NCBI GenBank assembly: GCA_029778615.1
Contig: JAKOPZ010000010.1
Coordinates: 54,620-118,619 of the forward strand
Length of the DNA stretch: 64,000 bases
Reading direction: 5' to 3'
DNA from: Chloroflexota bacterium
GTDB taxonomy: Bacteria; Chloroflexota; Anaerolineae; UBA4142; SHND01
Positions 25,687 through 35,300 of the stretch are shown here, one piece after another. The notes beneath the pieces are model-generated. The model was not told the origin of the DNA. It ran no database searches and saw nothing but the letters and a program-made list of their open reading frames with translations. Made by a program: the position numbers and the translations under genes. How positions within the stretch are numbered: the first letter of the stretch is position 1; each line of letters opens with the position of its first letter.

Positions 25687-25929
25687 TTATAGTCCTTCGT
25701 TTCGAAAGTCGCGCTGTTCCCACTTGGCGCGCAATTGCTCGGTGAATTGTTTTTTGTATGCGGGGTCTTGGAGTTTTGGATGCAAGATTTTCCAAACGTC
25801 TTCGGCATCCAAATCTTTGGTGCCAAGAATTTCTTGGACGTATTGGTCAACGCGCACTTGGAACGCGCGCACGGGCGGCACGCCAATTTCGTCAAGGATG
25901 TCGCTGATATGTTTGATATAGTAGGTCAT
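25687..25929 (-). CDS. Small protein of unknown function, operon partner of the FAD oxidoreductase
   Basis: 80 residues from ATG 25929 (MTYYIKHISDILDEIGVPPV), with AGGAG 5-6 nt upstream. It looks soluble and helical, with no cysteines, signal peptide or membrane segment. Sequence features such as PPVRAFQVRVDQYVQEILG and VWKILHPKLQDPAYKKQF do not match a family I know. The stop lies 1 nt before the ATG of the FAD oxidoreductase, so the two genes are almost certainly co-transcribed and perhaps translationally coupled. A role as a small subunit or chaperone of the oxidoreductase is a guess from context only. Confidence 0.75.
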   Translation of the reverse strand: MTYYIKHISDILDEIGVPPVRAFQVRVDQYVQEILGTKDLDAEDVWKILHPKLQDPAYKKQFTEQLRAKWEQRDFRNEGL

Positions 25930-26002
25930 TGGAACTCCTAGCGTGGTAGAGGACTGAAAGGCGCAAGAATTATAACGATAGAAAGGGTTTTGTGAAAATG
26001 AT

Positions 26003-26031
26003 TTGGTGAGCACGTTGATTCCATGTATAAT
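26003..26031 (+). promoter_or_regulatory. Putative promoter of the tRNA-Ser genes
   Basis: TTGGTG (26003-26008), 17-nt spacer, TATAAT (26026-26031) preceded by TG (extended -10). It lies 80 bp upstream of the first tRNA. Confidence 0.5.
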
Positions 26032-26110
26032 CCAAAGCCAAGTTTGGAGATTAGAGATTCGAGATTGGATGTTGGTTTCAATCTCTCGTTTCTAGTCTTT
26101 CAATTTTTCT

Positions 26111-26197
26111 GGAGAGGTCGCATAGTCCGGTCTAGTGCGCGCGACTCGAAATCGCGTGTGGTTCACACCACCGGGGGTTCAAATCCCTCCCTCTCCG
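26111..26197 (+). tRNA. tRNA-Ser (anticodon CGA)
   Basis: The acceptor arm GGAGAGG pairs with CCTCTCC (26190-26196), with discriminator G. The anticodon loop CTCGAAA (anticodon CGA) sits on a GCGA/TCGC stem. A long variable arm and the T-loop GGTTCAAATCC are class II serine features. The 3' CCA is not encoded (GTTG follows). Confidence 0.9.
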
Positions 26198-26284
26198 TTG
26201 AGAGTGTACTAGTGCGGTAGTTGGATAGTGCGATAGTTGCCCGTGACTATTGCACTGATGCACGATGTTACCATCGCACTACTT

Positions 26285-26376
26285 GGAGAGGTCGCATAGT
26301 CCGGTCTAGTGCGCACGATTGGAAGTCGTGTGTAGTCGCAAGATTACCGGGGGTTCAAATCCCCCCCTCTCCGCCA
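26285..26376 (+). tRNA. tRNA-Ser (anticodon GGA)
   Basis: It has the same acceptor arm as the preceding tRNA. The anticodon loop TTGGAAG gives anticodon GGA on an ACGA/TCGT stem. A long variable arm and GGTTCAAATCC T-loop are present. Here CCA is encoded (26374-26376). The 87-bp spacer to the first tRNA contains a short hairpin (AGTGCGATAGT...ACTATTGCACT) and nothing else. Confidence 0.9.
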
Positions 26377-26384
26377 AACTCAAG

Positions 26385-26424
26385 ATTGGAGACTGGAGCA
26401 AATATCCGGTCTCCAATTTTTTTT
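26385..26424 (+). terminator. Intrinsic terminator after the tRNA pair
   Basis: ATTGGAGACTGG (26385-26396) pairs with CCGGTCTCCAAT (26406-26417) followed by eight Ts. The stretch from here to 26522 contains nothing I can assign. Confidence 0.85.
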
Positions 26425-26522
26425 CCGCATCAGCGCGGTTCCCCGTCACAGCTACGCTGCGGCAATGTGCGATCCGCTGCTAAACTTGTGTAACCACGCG
26501 CCTTTTCTCTCGGCGCGTCGTC

Positions 26523-26550
26523 TTGACAAAGCCCCTCATTTCTATAAACT
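26523..26550 (+). promoter_or_regulatory. Promoter of the SRP RNA
   Basis: TTGACA (26523-26528), about 16 nt, then TAAACT (26545-26550); TATAAA at 26543 is an alternative -10. The predicted start near 26557 coincides with the first base of the SRP closing stem. Confidence 0.55.
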
Positions 26551-26556
26551 ATCTAT

Positions 26557-26840
<284 letters not shown>

Positions 26841-27028
26841 TTTTTGGAACACATTCGCACACCCAATTTTGAATGTGTTCTTGTCATTTGGTCAGGTCAC
26901 GCTCGCCGGCGCGTTTGAAACGCACCAACCATATAGAATCCGCGTATCATGTTCGTATGCGTCACGATGCTTGCACATCCGCTCTTGAACGGCATCGAGA
27001 CAAACAATGCGCGAATTCTATATCACCC

Positions 27029-28744
27029 ATGAAGTCTGATCACGCCATACCCGACACGTCATCACGCGCAGCGCTCCAGTCAAAGCGGATGCGTGACGGC
27101 ATGTCACCACCCGCAGGCATTCCGCGCCGCACCATCCCGCCTCCCCTGCCCGCGCGTCCCGCTCCGCCGGTGGCTTTTTCCTCAACGACCATTCCCGCGC
27201 CCCCGCGCATGAATCGGCGGTATCTCACTCCCGCTAGTGTTCCCGCACGTTCTCCTTCTTGGGCGCGCACCATGCCTTTGCTTCGCGATGGCAGTTGGCT
27301 CGCGTTGTTGTTTGTTGCGCTTGCGTTGATGGCAATGTTCTATGTTTTTGTCGCGGGACGCGAACGCGTGACCATTCGTTTGAACGACCAAGAAATTACC
27401 GTCTGGACACGCCAACAAACCGTGCGTGATACTTTGATTGAAGCGGGGCTCAATTGGAATGCCGAAGATATTGTCCGCCCCGCGCTGGATGCGCCAGTCC
27501 CGCGCGATGGGAATATCACCATTCGTTTGGCAACGCCAATTGTTTTGACCGTAGACGGCGATGTGTTGGAGCGACGCACCCAAGCTACGACCGTTCAAAA
27601 AGTTTTGGAAGAAAACAACATCGCGCTCAAACTGCACGACCAGGTTTTTGTCGACGGGCGTCTCGTGCGCGCGGACGCTTCGCTGCCGCGTTATGCAGTG
27701 AACGCGGGCGAGCCGGCAGTTTTTACTTTTGCCAGCAACGTGGTGCATCTTTCCGTCACGCGCGCATTGCCCATCACCATTAATGACAACGGAACGGTCT
27801 CTACGCTTTACACCACCGAGAACACCATTGGCACGGCGCTCGCGCGCGCGGGCGTTCAGGTTTATGTCGGCGATTCGGTCACGCCGGATTTAACGACGCC
27901 TGTCACGACCGGCGCTTCGATTTTTATTCGCCGCTCACGCCCCGCATTCATTATGGTGGATGGCAAAACCATTCGCACGCGTACACGCGCGGACACGGTT
28001 GGAAATTTGCTCGCGCAAGAAGGTGTGCAGCTCGAAGGAAAAGACTATGCGATTCCCGCGCCGACTGCGCCGATTGTGGATTATCTCAACGTCAGTGTGA
28101 CGCGCGTGCGCGAGGAATTTATTACCGAGACCGAACAACTGCCGTTTCAAACGCGCTGGCTGCCCGACTCGAATTTGGAACTCGACCAACGCGTCGTCGC
28201 GCAAGTGGGAGAAAAAGGCGCCAAGAATCGTTTGTTCAAATCGGTGTACGAAAACGGCAAGCTCATTTCCACCGGACTGGAACGCGAATGGATTGAAAAG
28301 CCGCCGCAAGACCATCTCATTCACTATGGCACAAAAATTGTCGTGCGCGATTTGACGTTGCCCGACGGCACTGTGACACAATACTGGCGCAAGCTGCGTT
28401 TGCTTGCCACCGCATACTCCGCCGCCACATCCGGCAAAGACAAAGACCATCCCCAATACGGACGCACGCGCCTGGGCTTGCAGGCAGGACGCGGAATCGT
28501 TGCCGTTGACCCGCGCATCATCAATCTCGGTTCCAGTGTTTTTGTTCCAGGTTATGGCGTCGCGCTCGCGGGCGATACCGGTGGACGCATCAAAGGCAAG
28601 CGGATTGACCTCGGCTTTCCCGAAGACGCGATGGAAGATTGGTACCGCTGGGTGGATGTATATTTATTAGGAACGCCACCGCCCGCTTCGCAGCTCAACG
28701 CCGTTCTCGCCGATTATCCGGTTGAACGAAAAAGCAGTCGTTAA
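27029..28744 (+). CDS. YabE-like cell-wall protein with DUF348 repeats, G5 and 3D domains
   Basis: 571 residues from ATG 27029. The N-terminus is Pro/Arg-rich, then one membrane segment (about 90-113). Three DUF348-type repeats follow (for example VTIRLNDQEITVWTRQQTVRDTLIEAG). A G5 domain lies about 350-440 (VREEFITETEQLPFQTRWL ... NGKLISTGLEREWI). A C-terminal 3D domain runs from about 465 (LRLLATAYSA; YGVALAGDTGGRIKGKRIDL) with the Asp residues that name it. The 3D domain has the fold of MltA lytic transglycosylases, so it probably cuts or remodels peptidoglycan, as in Bacillus YabE/YocH and stationary-phase survival proteins. It lies just upstream of rsmA; Bacillus has the related order yabE-rnmV-ksgA. 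A terminator separates it from rsmA. Confidence 0.88.
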   Translation: MKSDHAIPDTSSRAALQSKRMRDGMSPPAGIPRRTIPPPLPARPAPPVAFSSTTIPAPPRMNRRYLTPASVPARSPSWARTMPLLRDGSWLALLFVALALMAMFYVFVAGRERVTIRLNDQEITVWTRQQTVRDTLIEAGLNWNAEDIVRPALDAPVPRDGNITIRLATPIVLTVDGDVLERRTQATTVQKVLEENNIALKLHDQVFVDGRLVRADASLPRYAVNAGEPAVFTFASNVVHLSVTRALPITINDNGTVSTLYTTENTIGTALARAGVQVYVGDSVTPDLTTPVTTGASIFIRRSRPAFIMVDGKTIRTRTRADTVGNLLAQEGVQLEGKDYAIPAPTAPIVDYLNVSVTRVREEFITETEQLPFQTRWLPDSNLELDQRVVAQVGEKGAKNRLFKSVYENGKLISTGLEREWIEKPPQDHLIHYGTKIVVRDLTLPDGTVTQYWRKLRLLATAYSAATSGKDKDHPQYGRTRLGLQAGRGIVAVDPRIINLGSSVFVPGYGVALAGDTGGRIKGKRIDLGFPEDAMEDWYRWVDVYLLGTPPPASQLNAVLADYPVERKSSR

Positions 28745-28748
28745 GTTA

Positions 28749-28780
28749 CTGACAGGTGAATGCCTGTCAGTTTTTCTTTT
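28749..28780 (+). terminator. Terminator between the YabE-like gene and rsmA
   Basis: CTGACAGG (28749-28756), 6-nt loop, CCTGTCAG (28763-28770), then TTTTTCTTTT. Confidence 0.85.
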
Positions 28781-28788
28781 ACAGCGCA

Positions 28789-29625
28789 ATGTCCGCTCCC
28801 TCATCCCAACGCGCGGCACAACACCTCCCGCGCAAACGCTTTGGGCAAAATTTTCTCGCCGATAGAAATATTCTCGCGAAAATTGTGCGCGCCGCCGAAA
28901 TTTCCCCCACTGACGTCGTCCTCGAAATCGGACCCGGGTTGGGAGATTTGACGCACGCGCTCGCCGCCACGCACGCACAGATTGTCGCCGTCGAACTGGA
29001 CCGTGATTTATTCAAAACACTCGGCGCCGAATTTGCCGCGACCTCGAACGTGCATCTCTTGCAAGGCGATGTGCTTTCGCGCTCCCCCGCAGAATGGCTC
29101 GCACAGGCGAACCTCGCGCCGCCCTACCTCGTCGTCGCCAACATCCCGTACTATATTACTTCCGCCATTCTGCGTTACCTTCTCGAAGCGAATCCGCCGC
29201 CCGCGCGCATTGTGCTCATGGTCCAAAAACAAGTGGCGCACCAAATTATCGCACAGCCGCCGAACGCAACTTTGTTGAGCATCAGTGTTCAATACTATGG
29301 CACACCGCGTATCATTGACATTGTGCCGGCGGGCGCCTTTTATCCGCGTCCAAAAGTAGATTCCGCCATCCTCCGCATTGATGTCGCGGGTTCGCAGGCA
29401 GATGAGGCAAGCGCGCGTTTTTTTCGCGTGGCGCGCGCGGGCTTTGGCGCAAAACGAAAACAGCTGCGAAACGCGTTAGCAAACGGATTATCCCTGACTG
29501 CTGACGACGCAAGCCGTTTGCTCGCACGCGCCGAGATTGACCCCGCGCGACGCGCAGAAACGCTAACACTGGTCGAATGGAAACGTCTCGCAGGAATCTA
29601 CCAAGCGACGCGCACGTCGGAATAA
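28789..29625 (+). CDS. rsmA: 16S rRNA dimethyladenosine transferase RsmA (KsgA)
   Basis: 278 residues from ATG 28789 (MSAPSSQRAAQHLPRKRFGQ); an upstream ATG at 28756 lies inside the terminator and is unlikely. It dimethylates two adjacent adenosines near the 3' end of 16S rRNA. Motifs: KRFGQNFLADRNILAKIV; SAM loop EIGPGLGDLTHAL; VAVELDRDL; catalytic NIPYYITSAIL (NxPY type); and FYPRPKVDSAILRI. Length is normal. The position directly after a YabE-like gene fits the order known from Firmicutes. Confidence 0.96.
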   Translation: MSAPSSQRAAQHLPRKRFGQNFLADRNILAKIVRAAEISPTDVVLEIGPGLGDLTHALAATHAQIVAVELDRDLFKTLGAEFAATSNVHLLQGDVLSRSPAEWLAQANLAPPYLVVANIPYYITSAILRYLLEANPPPARIVLMVQKQVAHQIIAQPPNATLLSISVQYYGTPRIIDIVPAGAFYPRPKVDSAILRIDVAGSQADEASARFFRVARAGFGAKRKQLRNALANGLSLTADDASRLLARAEIDPARRAETLTLVEWKRLAGIYQATRTSE

Positions 29626-29729
29626 CTCACCGTCGCTTTGAGAATTGTTGAACCCGATTGGATGTTGTAAAATGCGCGCTGGGATGATTCAAGAAATCTC
29701 GTCCGGCATGAAATAAATTTCGGAACTCG

Positions 29730-30710
29730 ATGCAACCGCTTACGCCTTCGCCCGAACGTTACGCTCCCTCTTCACCAAACACCAAACCCAAAGTGTTGGT
29801 CGTAGATGATGACCCTTTGATGCGGCGTATCGTCACGCAAAGTCTCGAACGCGCGGCATACGAATTACTCGAAGCCGAATCGGGCATGACAGGTATTCAA
29901 TGTGCCATCGAGCAGCATCCGGACCTTATCTTGCTCGATGTGATGATGCCCGAAATGGACGGCTTTGAGGTCATTCGCCGTTTGCGTACTCATCCCATCA
30001 CGCAAGGCGTGCCGATTATTTTGTTGACCGCGCTGGGCGAGATGAGCGAAAAAGTATATGGCATGCAGCTCGGTGCGGACGACTATATGACCAAACCGTT
30101 TGACCCGCGCGAACTGCGCGCGCGGGTGCAAGCACACCTCAAACGCTCGGAACAATATTTGCAGAGCAGTCCGCTCACCAATCTCCCCGGCAACCACGCC
30201 ATCCAACAAATCATTACCGCGCGCATCGAGACGCATGAACCGTTGGCAGTCATCTATTTTGACCTTTCCAATTTCAAATCGTACAACGACCGCTATGGCT
30301 GGCTCGCCGGCGACCAGATTATCAAACAGCTCGGCGAAATTATTGTTCAATGTGTTATGCAGGCGGGCGACAAAGACATTTTTGTCGGGCATGTGGGCGG
30401 TGACGATTTTATTGTAGTCACGCGTCCGGAATTCGCCGAACCGGTCGCGCGTCAGGCATTGAACCAATTTGACGCGGTCATTCCGGGCTATTACGCGCCC
30501 GATGACCGCATGCGCGGCTATCTTGAAATGATTGACCGGCAAGGCGATTTGCGTCGCGTTCCCATCATCAGCTTGGGCGCCGCAATCGTGACCAATGAAC
30601 AGCGCCCGCTGGAACATCCGCTGCAAGTCGCGCAAATTGCCGCCGAACTCAAGCGTTATCTCAAGACCCTCCCCGGCAGCCAAATTGCTTTTGACCGCAG
30701 AAAGCAGTGA
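29730..30710 (+). CDS. Response regulator with GGDEF-like output domain (GGDDF motif)
   Basis: 326 residues. Residues 24-140 are a CheY-like receiver: acidic pocket VVDDDPLMRR, phosphoacceptor Asp in LLDVMMPEMDGF, Thr in LLTAL and Lys in TKPFDP. A second domain (about 150-325) is GGDEF-like: LTNLPGNHAIQQII, YFDLSNFKSYNDRYGWLAGD, and the signature region HVGGDDFIVV. The active-site loop reads GGDDF instead of GGDEF, so cyclase activity is uncertain; it might bind GTP or c-di-GMP instead. No I-site RxxD is seen just before it. It could receive phosphate from an unlinked kinase such as the large GAF kinase, but no sequence evidence links them. A TTGAAC/TAAAAT pair (29648-29673) lies upstream with a short 14-nt spacer. 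Confidence 0.88.
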   Translation: MQPLTPSPERYAPSSPNTKPKVLVVDDDPLMRRIVTQSLERAAYELLEAESGMTGIQCAIEQHPDLILLDVMMPEMDGFEVIRRLRTHPITQGVPIILLTALGEMSEKVYGMQLGADDYMTKPFDPRELRARVQAHLKRSEQYLQSSPLTNLPGNHAIQQIITARIETHEPLAVIYFDLSNFKSYNDRYGWLAGDQIIKQLGEIIVQCVMQAGDKDIFVGHVGGDDFIVVTRPEFAEPVARQALNQFDAVIPGYYAPDDRMRGYLEMIDRQGDLRRVPIISLGAAIVTNEQRPLEHPLQVAQIAAELKRYLKTLPGSQIAFDRRKQ

Positions 30711-30812
30711 ACCTGTCAAGCCCCCGCGACTTTTGATTTCCCTTTCCGTCATGCGTCTGTACCGCGCCCACAAATTTTCCGCGCACCGCCGCCATGATCC
30801 AAGGCGCCGCTT

Positions 30813-30840
30813 TTGACGCGCGCCGCCTTCGCGCTAAAAT
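30813..30840 (+). promoter_or_regulatory. Promoter of the FmdB-type gene
   Basis: TTGACG (30813-30818), 16-nt spacer, TAAAAT (30835-30840). This gives a leader of about 33 nt before ATG 30880. Confidence 0.55.
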
Positions 30841-30879
30841 TGTTTCTTGCGATTTTCCAGAAAGGAATTATCTGTTGCT

Positions 30880-31182
30880 ATGCCGATTTACGAATACGAG
30901 TGCGAGAACAAGCATCGCTTTGAAAAATGGCAGTCCATGAAGGACGACCCACTCAAAGAATGTCCCGAATGCGGCACATCCGTTCGCAAGATATTGCATC
31001 CGGCGGGAATTATTTTCAAAGGTTCGGGCTGGTACATTACCGACAGCCGCAAAGCATCCGGCGGCGAGAGCTCGGAATCCAAGAGTGATGCCAAGACTGA
31101 ATCAAAAAAAGAAACCAAAAGCGAAACAAAGGGCGATGCATCGAGCAGCAGTTCCGGCACATCTCCCGCTTCGTCGGAATAA
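30880..31182 (+). CDS. FmdB-type zinc-ribbon protein with acidic/Ser-rich tail
   Basis: 100 residues from ATG 30880 (MPIYEYECENKHRFEKWQSM). The first half is a regulatory zinc ribbon of the FmdB/CxxC_CXXC_SSSS family, with metal ligands in YECENKH (one Cys then His rather than the usual CxxC) and CPECG. The phrase ILHPAGIIFKGSGWYITD is typical of the family. The tail (about 65-100) is low complexity, full of Ser, Lys and Glu. Members are widespread and small; some are linked to formamidase or amidase regulation, but most are uncharacterised, so no role is claimed. The gene has its own promoter. Confidence 0.85.
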   Translation: MPIYEYECENKHRFEKWQSMKDDPLKECPECGTSVRKILHPAGIIFKGSGWYITDSRKASGGESSESKSDAKTESKKETKSETKGDASSSSSGTSPASSE

Positions 31183-31216
31183 AAAAATTGCGGCAGGTGG
31201 TTTCACCTGCCGCAAT
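31181..31216 (-). terminator. Hairpin with U-tract in the minus direction
   Basis: ATTGCGGCAGGTG (31187-31199) pairs with CACCTGCCGCAAT (31204-31216). The A-run at 31181-31187 becomes a U-run for minus-strand transcripts, so it fits the gene at 31330-31629. Confidence 0.65.
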
Positions 31217-31329
31217 GACTATGGGTTGCAATTTTGCGAACCCGCCTATTCTGTTTACAAGCGGCGCATGGGCGTACAAGCTTACAAGAGTTGAAAATTT
31301 TCAGCCCGCCGCACGCGCACGCGAGCTTG

Positions 31330-31629
31330 TCAGAGTTGAAAGTTTCCGGTGTGCGTGACAATTTTGAAATTAAAGTTGGTTACGTAGGTCAACAGTTTTT
31401 TGCGTAGCCGCGCCCATTCCTCGCCCGCGAGAATCTTGTCCATCGTTGCGCGGTCTTCGGTCACTCCACCCGCCAGAATCTGCGGACCATTGCCATACAC
31501 AGTGTACCATGCCTCGGTGGGCTGAATGCCCAAACGCAATAGCTTGGGACCAAATTCTTGGACCGTAAATTCAAAATATTCCGACTCTTTGCCTTGACGG
31601 ATATCCCACGACATTAAAAGTTTTATCAT
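31330..31629 (-). CDS. Small ferredoxin-fold (Dabb/ABM-like) protein
   Basis: 99 residues from ATG 31629 with GAGGAG a few nt upstream (spacing is short, about 3 nt). The pattern MIKLLMSWDIRQGKESEYFE and EEWARLRKKLLTYVTNFNFKIV fits a dimeric alpha/beta barrel such as the antibiotic-biosynthesis-monooxygenase or EthD-like folds. No cofactor residue can be named. Members range from small monooxygenases to proteins with no known activity. It is divergent from dtd, with an intergenic gap of 92 bp, and has its own minus-directed terminator. Confidence 0.7.
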   Translation of the reverse strand: MIKLLMSWDIRQGKESEYFEFTVQEFGPKLLRLGIQPTEAWYTVYGNGPQILAGGVTEDRATMDKILAGEEWARLRKKLLTYVTNFNFKIVTHTGNFQL

Positions 31630-31721
31630 ATGCTCCTCAATAGGACAGCGCGAACACAGGATTCACCGCGTTTGCTCCTACGCAAAAAATCATAACAAAG
31701 GAAAGAGGATTTTGCAAACCA

Positions 31722-32174
31722 ATGCGCGCTTGCATTCAACGCGTCCGCCGCGGCGCCGTCACAGTGGATAACGAAATCGTCGGCGAAATCGAACGCGGCT
31801 TGGTCGCTCTCGTCGGCGTCACCCACAGCGACACGGCAGCGACGGCGTACACGTTGGCGCACAAAATTGCCAATCTGCGTATCTTTGAAGACGACGCGGG
31901 CAAATTTAATCTCTCCGCGCTCGACGTGAACGCTCAGGTTTTGGTCGTCTCCCAATTCACTCTGTACGCCGACGCGCGGCGCGGGCGCCGTCCCGATTTT
32001 CTCGCGGCAGCGCGTCCCGAAGTGGCGGCTCCGCTCGTCGAGACGTTTGCAGAGTATTTGCAAGCAGCCGGACTGCGCGTGGCGCGCGGACAGTTCCAGG
32101 CAAAGATGCTCGTCGAAATTTGGAACGACGGACCCGTCACACTTTGGCTGGACACGGCGGAACTCGGACGTTGA
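31722..32174 (+). CDS. dtd: D-aminoacyl-tRNA deacylase Dtd
   Basis: 150 residues. It removes D-amino acids (and glycine) wrongly attached to tRNA. The family start [20 protein letters not shown] is standard. The two catalytic signatures are present: [17 protein letters not shown] near residues 77-93 and [11 protein letters not shown] (the NxGPVT motif with the cross-subunit Gly-cisPro) near the C-terminus. Length is exactly that of the family. The 215-bp gap downstream to the giant secreted protein contains no gene I can see. Confidence 0.96.
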   Translation: MRACIQRVRRGAVTVDNEIVGEIERGLVALVGVTHSDTAATAYTLAHKIANLRIFEDDAGKFNLSALDVNAQVLVVSQFTLYADARRGRRPDFLAAARPEVAAPLVETFAEYLQAAGLRVARGQFQAKMLVEIWNDGPVTLWLDTAELGR

Positions 32175-32389
32175 GTGCGGCGCGGCGCGAAATTACGAAA
32201 TGCAAACATTTTTCTTTTTCGTCCCATTCCTTCGCACCTGCTATTGACAGAATTCAAACATCTCCGTACTATGTCGCTGCGCCGAAAATTTTTTTAATCG
32301 GCGCTATGTGTATTCCCATCCATTTTTCATCCGCCATTTAGTGTAATAAGGCATGTTGGTCTGACATGCCATAGGAGTATTCCTTTACG

Positions 32390-35300
32390 ATGCCCTTGCC
32401 GAATCCGCGTCGCATTTCCCCCATAGCTTCGATTTTGCTTTTTGCAGTCCTCTTTGCAGGACTGCTGCTTTTAGGTTCCAGCATTCGTGTCCCGCGCGCC
32501 TCCGCCGCGCACGCGCCCGGCAGCAACCCGCCATTGCGCGTGAACGTCGCGCAATCGGATCTTCAACCGTGCGGTCCCATCCGCACGAACCAGGGCTTTG
32601 CCGATAACACGCTTGCCGCAAACGACGACGGTTCGACCGGCGCGGTTCCCATCGGCTTTACGATTAATTTCTTTGGCACAAATTATTCCGACCTCTATGT
32701 CAACAATAACGGCAACGTTACATTCGATGCCGCCAACGGAGAGTATTCTCCTGTTCCACTAGGCAGTCTTGGGCGCGACATCATTGCCCCGTTTTGGGCA
32801 GATGTTGATACGCGCGGCGCGCTTTCCGGCGTTGTTACGTATGGACCAAGCACAGTGACCATTGACCAGACGCAACACAATGCGTTTGGCGTGAATTGGA
32901 TTAACGTTGGATATTACAGCGCACAGGACGATAAATTAAACAGTTTTCAGCTTGTCATTATCGAACGTTCTGATCGCGGTCAAGGCGACTTTGACGTCGA
33001 ATTCAACTATTGCCAAATTCAATGGGAGTATGGGGCTGCCAGCGTAGGCGTTTACCCGCGCGCGGGATATGCAGGCAGCGAAACGGTCAATGAGATTGAC
33101 GGGTCCGGGCAAAGCGGCGCGTTTCTCGACGAGAACCCGAACGGTCTCGTTAATCGTCCGCCTTTTTCGCTTGAATCGCACGACGGCGCGGTCCTGGTTG
33201 TAACAGCAACGCCCACCGTCACACCGACTGAAACCGCAACCGAAACACCGACAAACACACCAACGAATACACCAACGGACACGCCGACCAATACACCGAC
33301 CAACACGCCAACTGATACGCCAACGAATACGCCGACCAGTACACCAACTGACACGCCGACCAATACACCGACCAACACGCCAACTGATACGCCAACGAAT
33401 ACGCCGACCAGTACACCAACTGACACGCCGACCAATACACCAACAGAAACCGCGACCAATACGCCGACCAACACACCGACCAACACGCCGACGAATACGC
33501 CGACGGACACACCGACTGATACACCAACGAACACGCCGACTAATACACCAACCGATACGCCGACCAACACGCCTACCGATACACCAACGAACACGCCGAC
33601 CGATACGCCAACGAACACGCCGACTAATACACCAACCGATACGCCGACCAGTACACCAACTGACACGCCGACGAATACGCCAACAGAAACCGCGACCAAT
33701 ACACCGACCAACACACCAACCAACGCGCCGACCGATACACCGACGATTACGCCGACACTCACACCTTCGCCGACGGCAACCGTCACGCCCATCGAAGGCG
33801 CGCTCGTCGTCACCAACACAAATGACGCCGGCGACGGTTCACTGCGGCAAGCGATTTTGCTGGCGAACGAAAACGCCGGCGCGGATGAAATTCATTTCAA
33901 CATTCCCGGCGCGGGCGTGAAAACGATTGCGCTCACCGCGCCCTTGCCCGCACTCACCGGCGCGGTGACGATTGACGGCTTGACCCAGCCGAACGCGAGC
34001 GCGACCAACCTGCTTGTCGAACTCGACGGCACAAACGCGAACGGCGACGGCTTGAAAATTTCGTCCGCGTCCAACACGATTCGCGGTCTCGTCATCCGTA
34101 ACTTTTCCGCGCGCGGCATTCATTTGACCGGCGCGGACGCACACGACAATCTCATCGAAAATAATTTCATCGGCGTCGGCGCGGACGGAACCACCGCGCA
34201 GGGTAACGCATCGCACGGCATCGCGCTCGATACGGGCGCGTCCAACAACACCATCCAAAACAATCGCATCGCGTACAACGGCGGCGACGGCGTTTCGCTC
34301 AGCGACGGCACCGGCAACAAAATTTCCGCGAACGATATTTTTGCCAACGCGGGTCTCGGCATTGATTTGAACAATGACGGTGCAGACCAGAACGACCAAG
34401 GCGACGCGGACGCGGGCGCAAACAATACACAGAACAACCCCGTCCTGCTCGTTGCTTCGCCGTCCGGAAACGGCATCGTCCTCAGCGGACGTTTGAACGC
34501 GCAAGCGAACGCCGCATACACACTCGAATTCTTTGCCAACACCGCGTGCGATAACGGCAGCGCGCAGGGCGAAACCTTTTTGGATTCTGCTAACGCGACA
34601 ACGGACGCGCAAGGCAATATTTATTTTTCCAAAACGCTCGCGAACGTTCCCCCCGACAGTTTTATCACCGCGACCGCGACGGATGCAAGCAACAACAGCT
34701 CTGAGTTTTCGACCTGCCTTCCGATTACGCTCAACAACAATTCGTGGGTCAACGCGCAGTTCTTGAACATTGATTGTCCCGACCCGAACAATCCACCGCA
34801 AGAAACTACATCGGATACGCAAACACAGTACATTGTACAGCCCGACCAGTCGCGCTGGTTCAAGTTCTGTGTCACACCGCGTTCCCGAATCATCATCACT
34901 CTCACTCAACTGCCCGCCGATTTTGACCTCACGGTGTTCAAAGATATTGGCGCGCAGTACAATCAAGACATTGCCAACCTGCAAGCCGCGTCGGACCCAC
35001 AGAGCGAATTGACCAGACTCGGCGCGGAATTTGCGCCCGAAGCATTTTCGCCCGAAGCATTTTCGCCCGAAGCATTTTCGCCCGAAGCATTTTCGCCCGA
35101 AGCGTTTTCGCCCGAAGCGTTTTCGCCCGAAGCGTTTTCGCCCGAAGCGTTCTCGCCGGAAGCGTTTTCACCCGAAGCGTTTTCACCCGAAGCATTTTCA
35201 CCCGAAGCGTTTTCGCCCGAAGCGTTTTCGCCCGAAGCGTTTTCACCCGAAGCGTTTTCACCCGAAGCATTTTCACCCGAAGCATTTTCACCGGAAGCGT

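Noticed and set aside
33052..33819. Long minus-strand frame with [10 protein letters not shown] repeats
   Set aside because: It is the antisense of the Thr/Pro tract; the composition is the complement of TPT codons and no start region or domain supports it.
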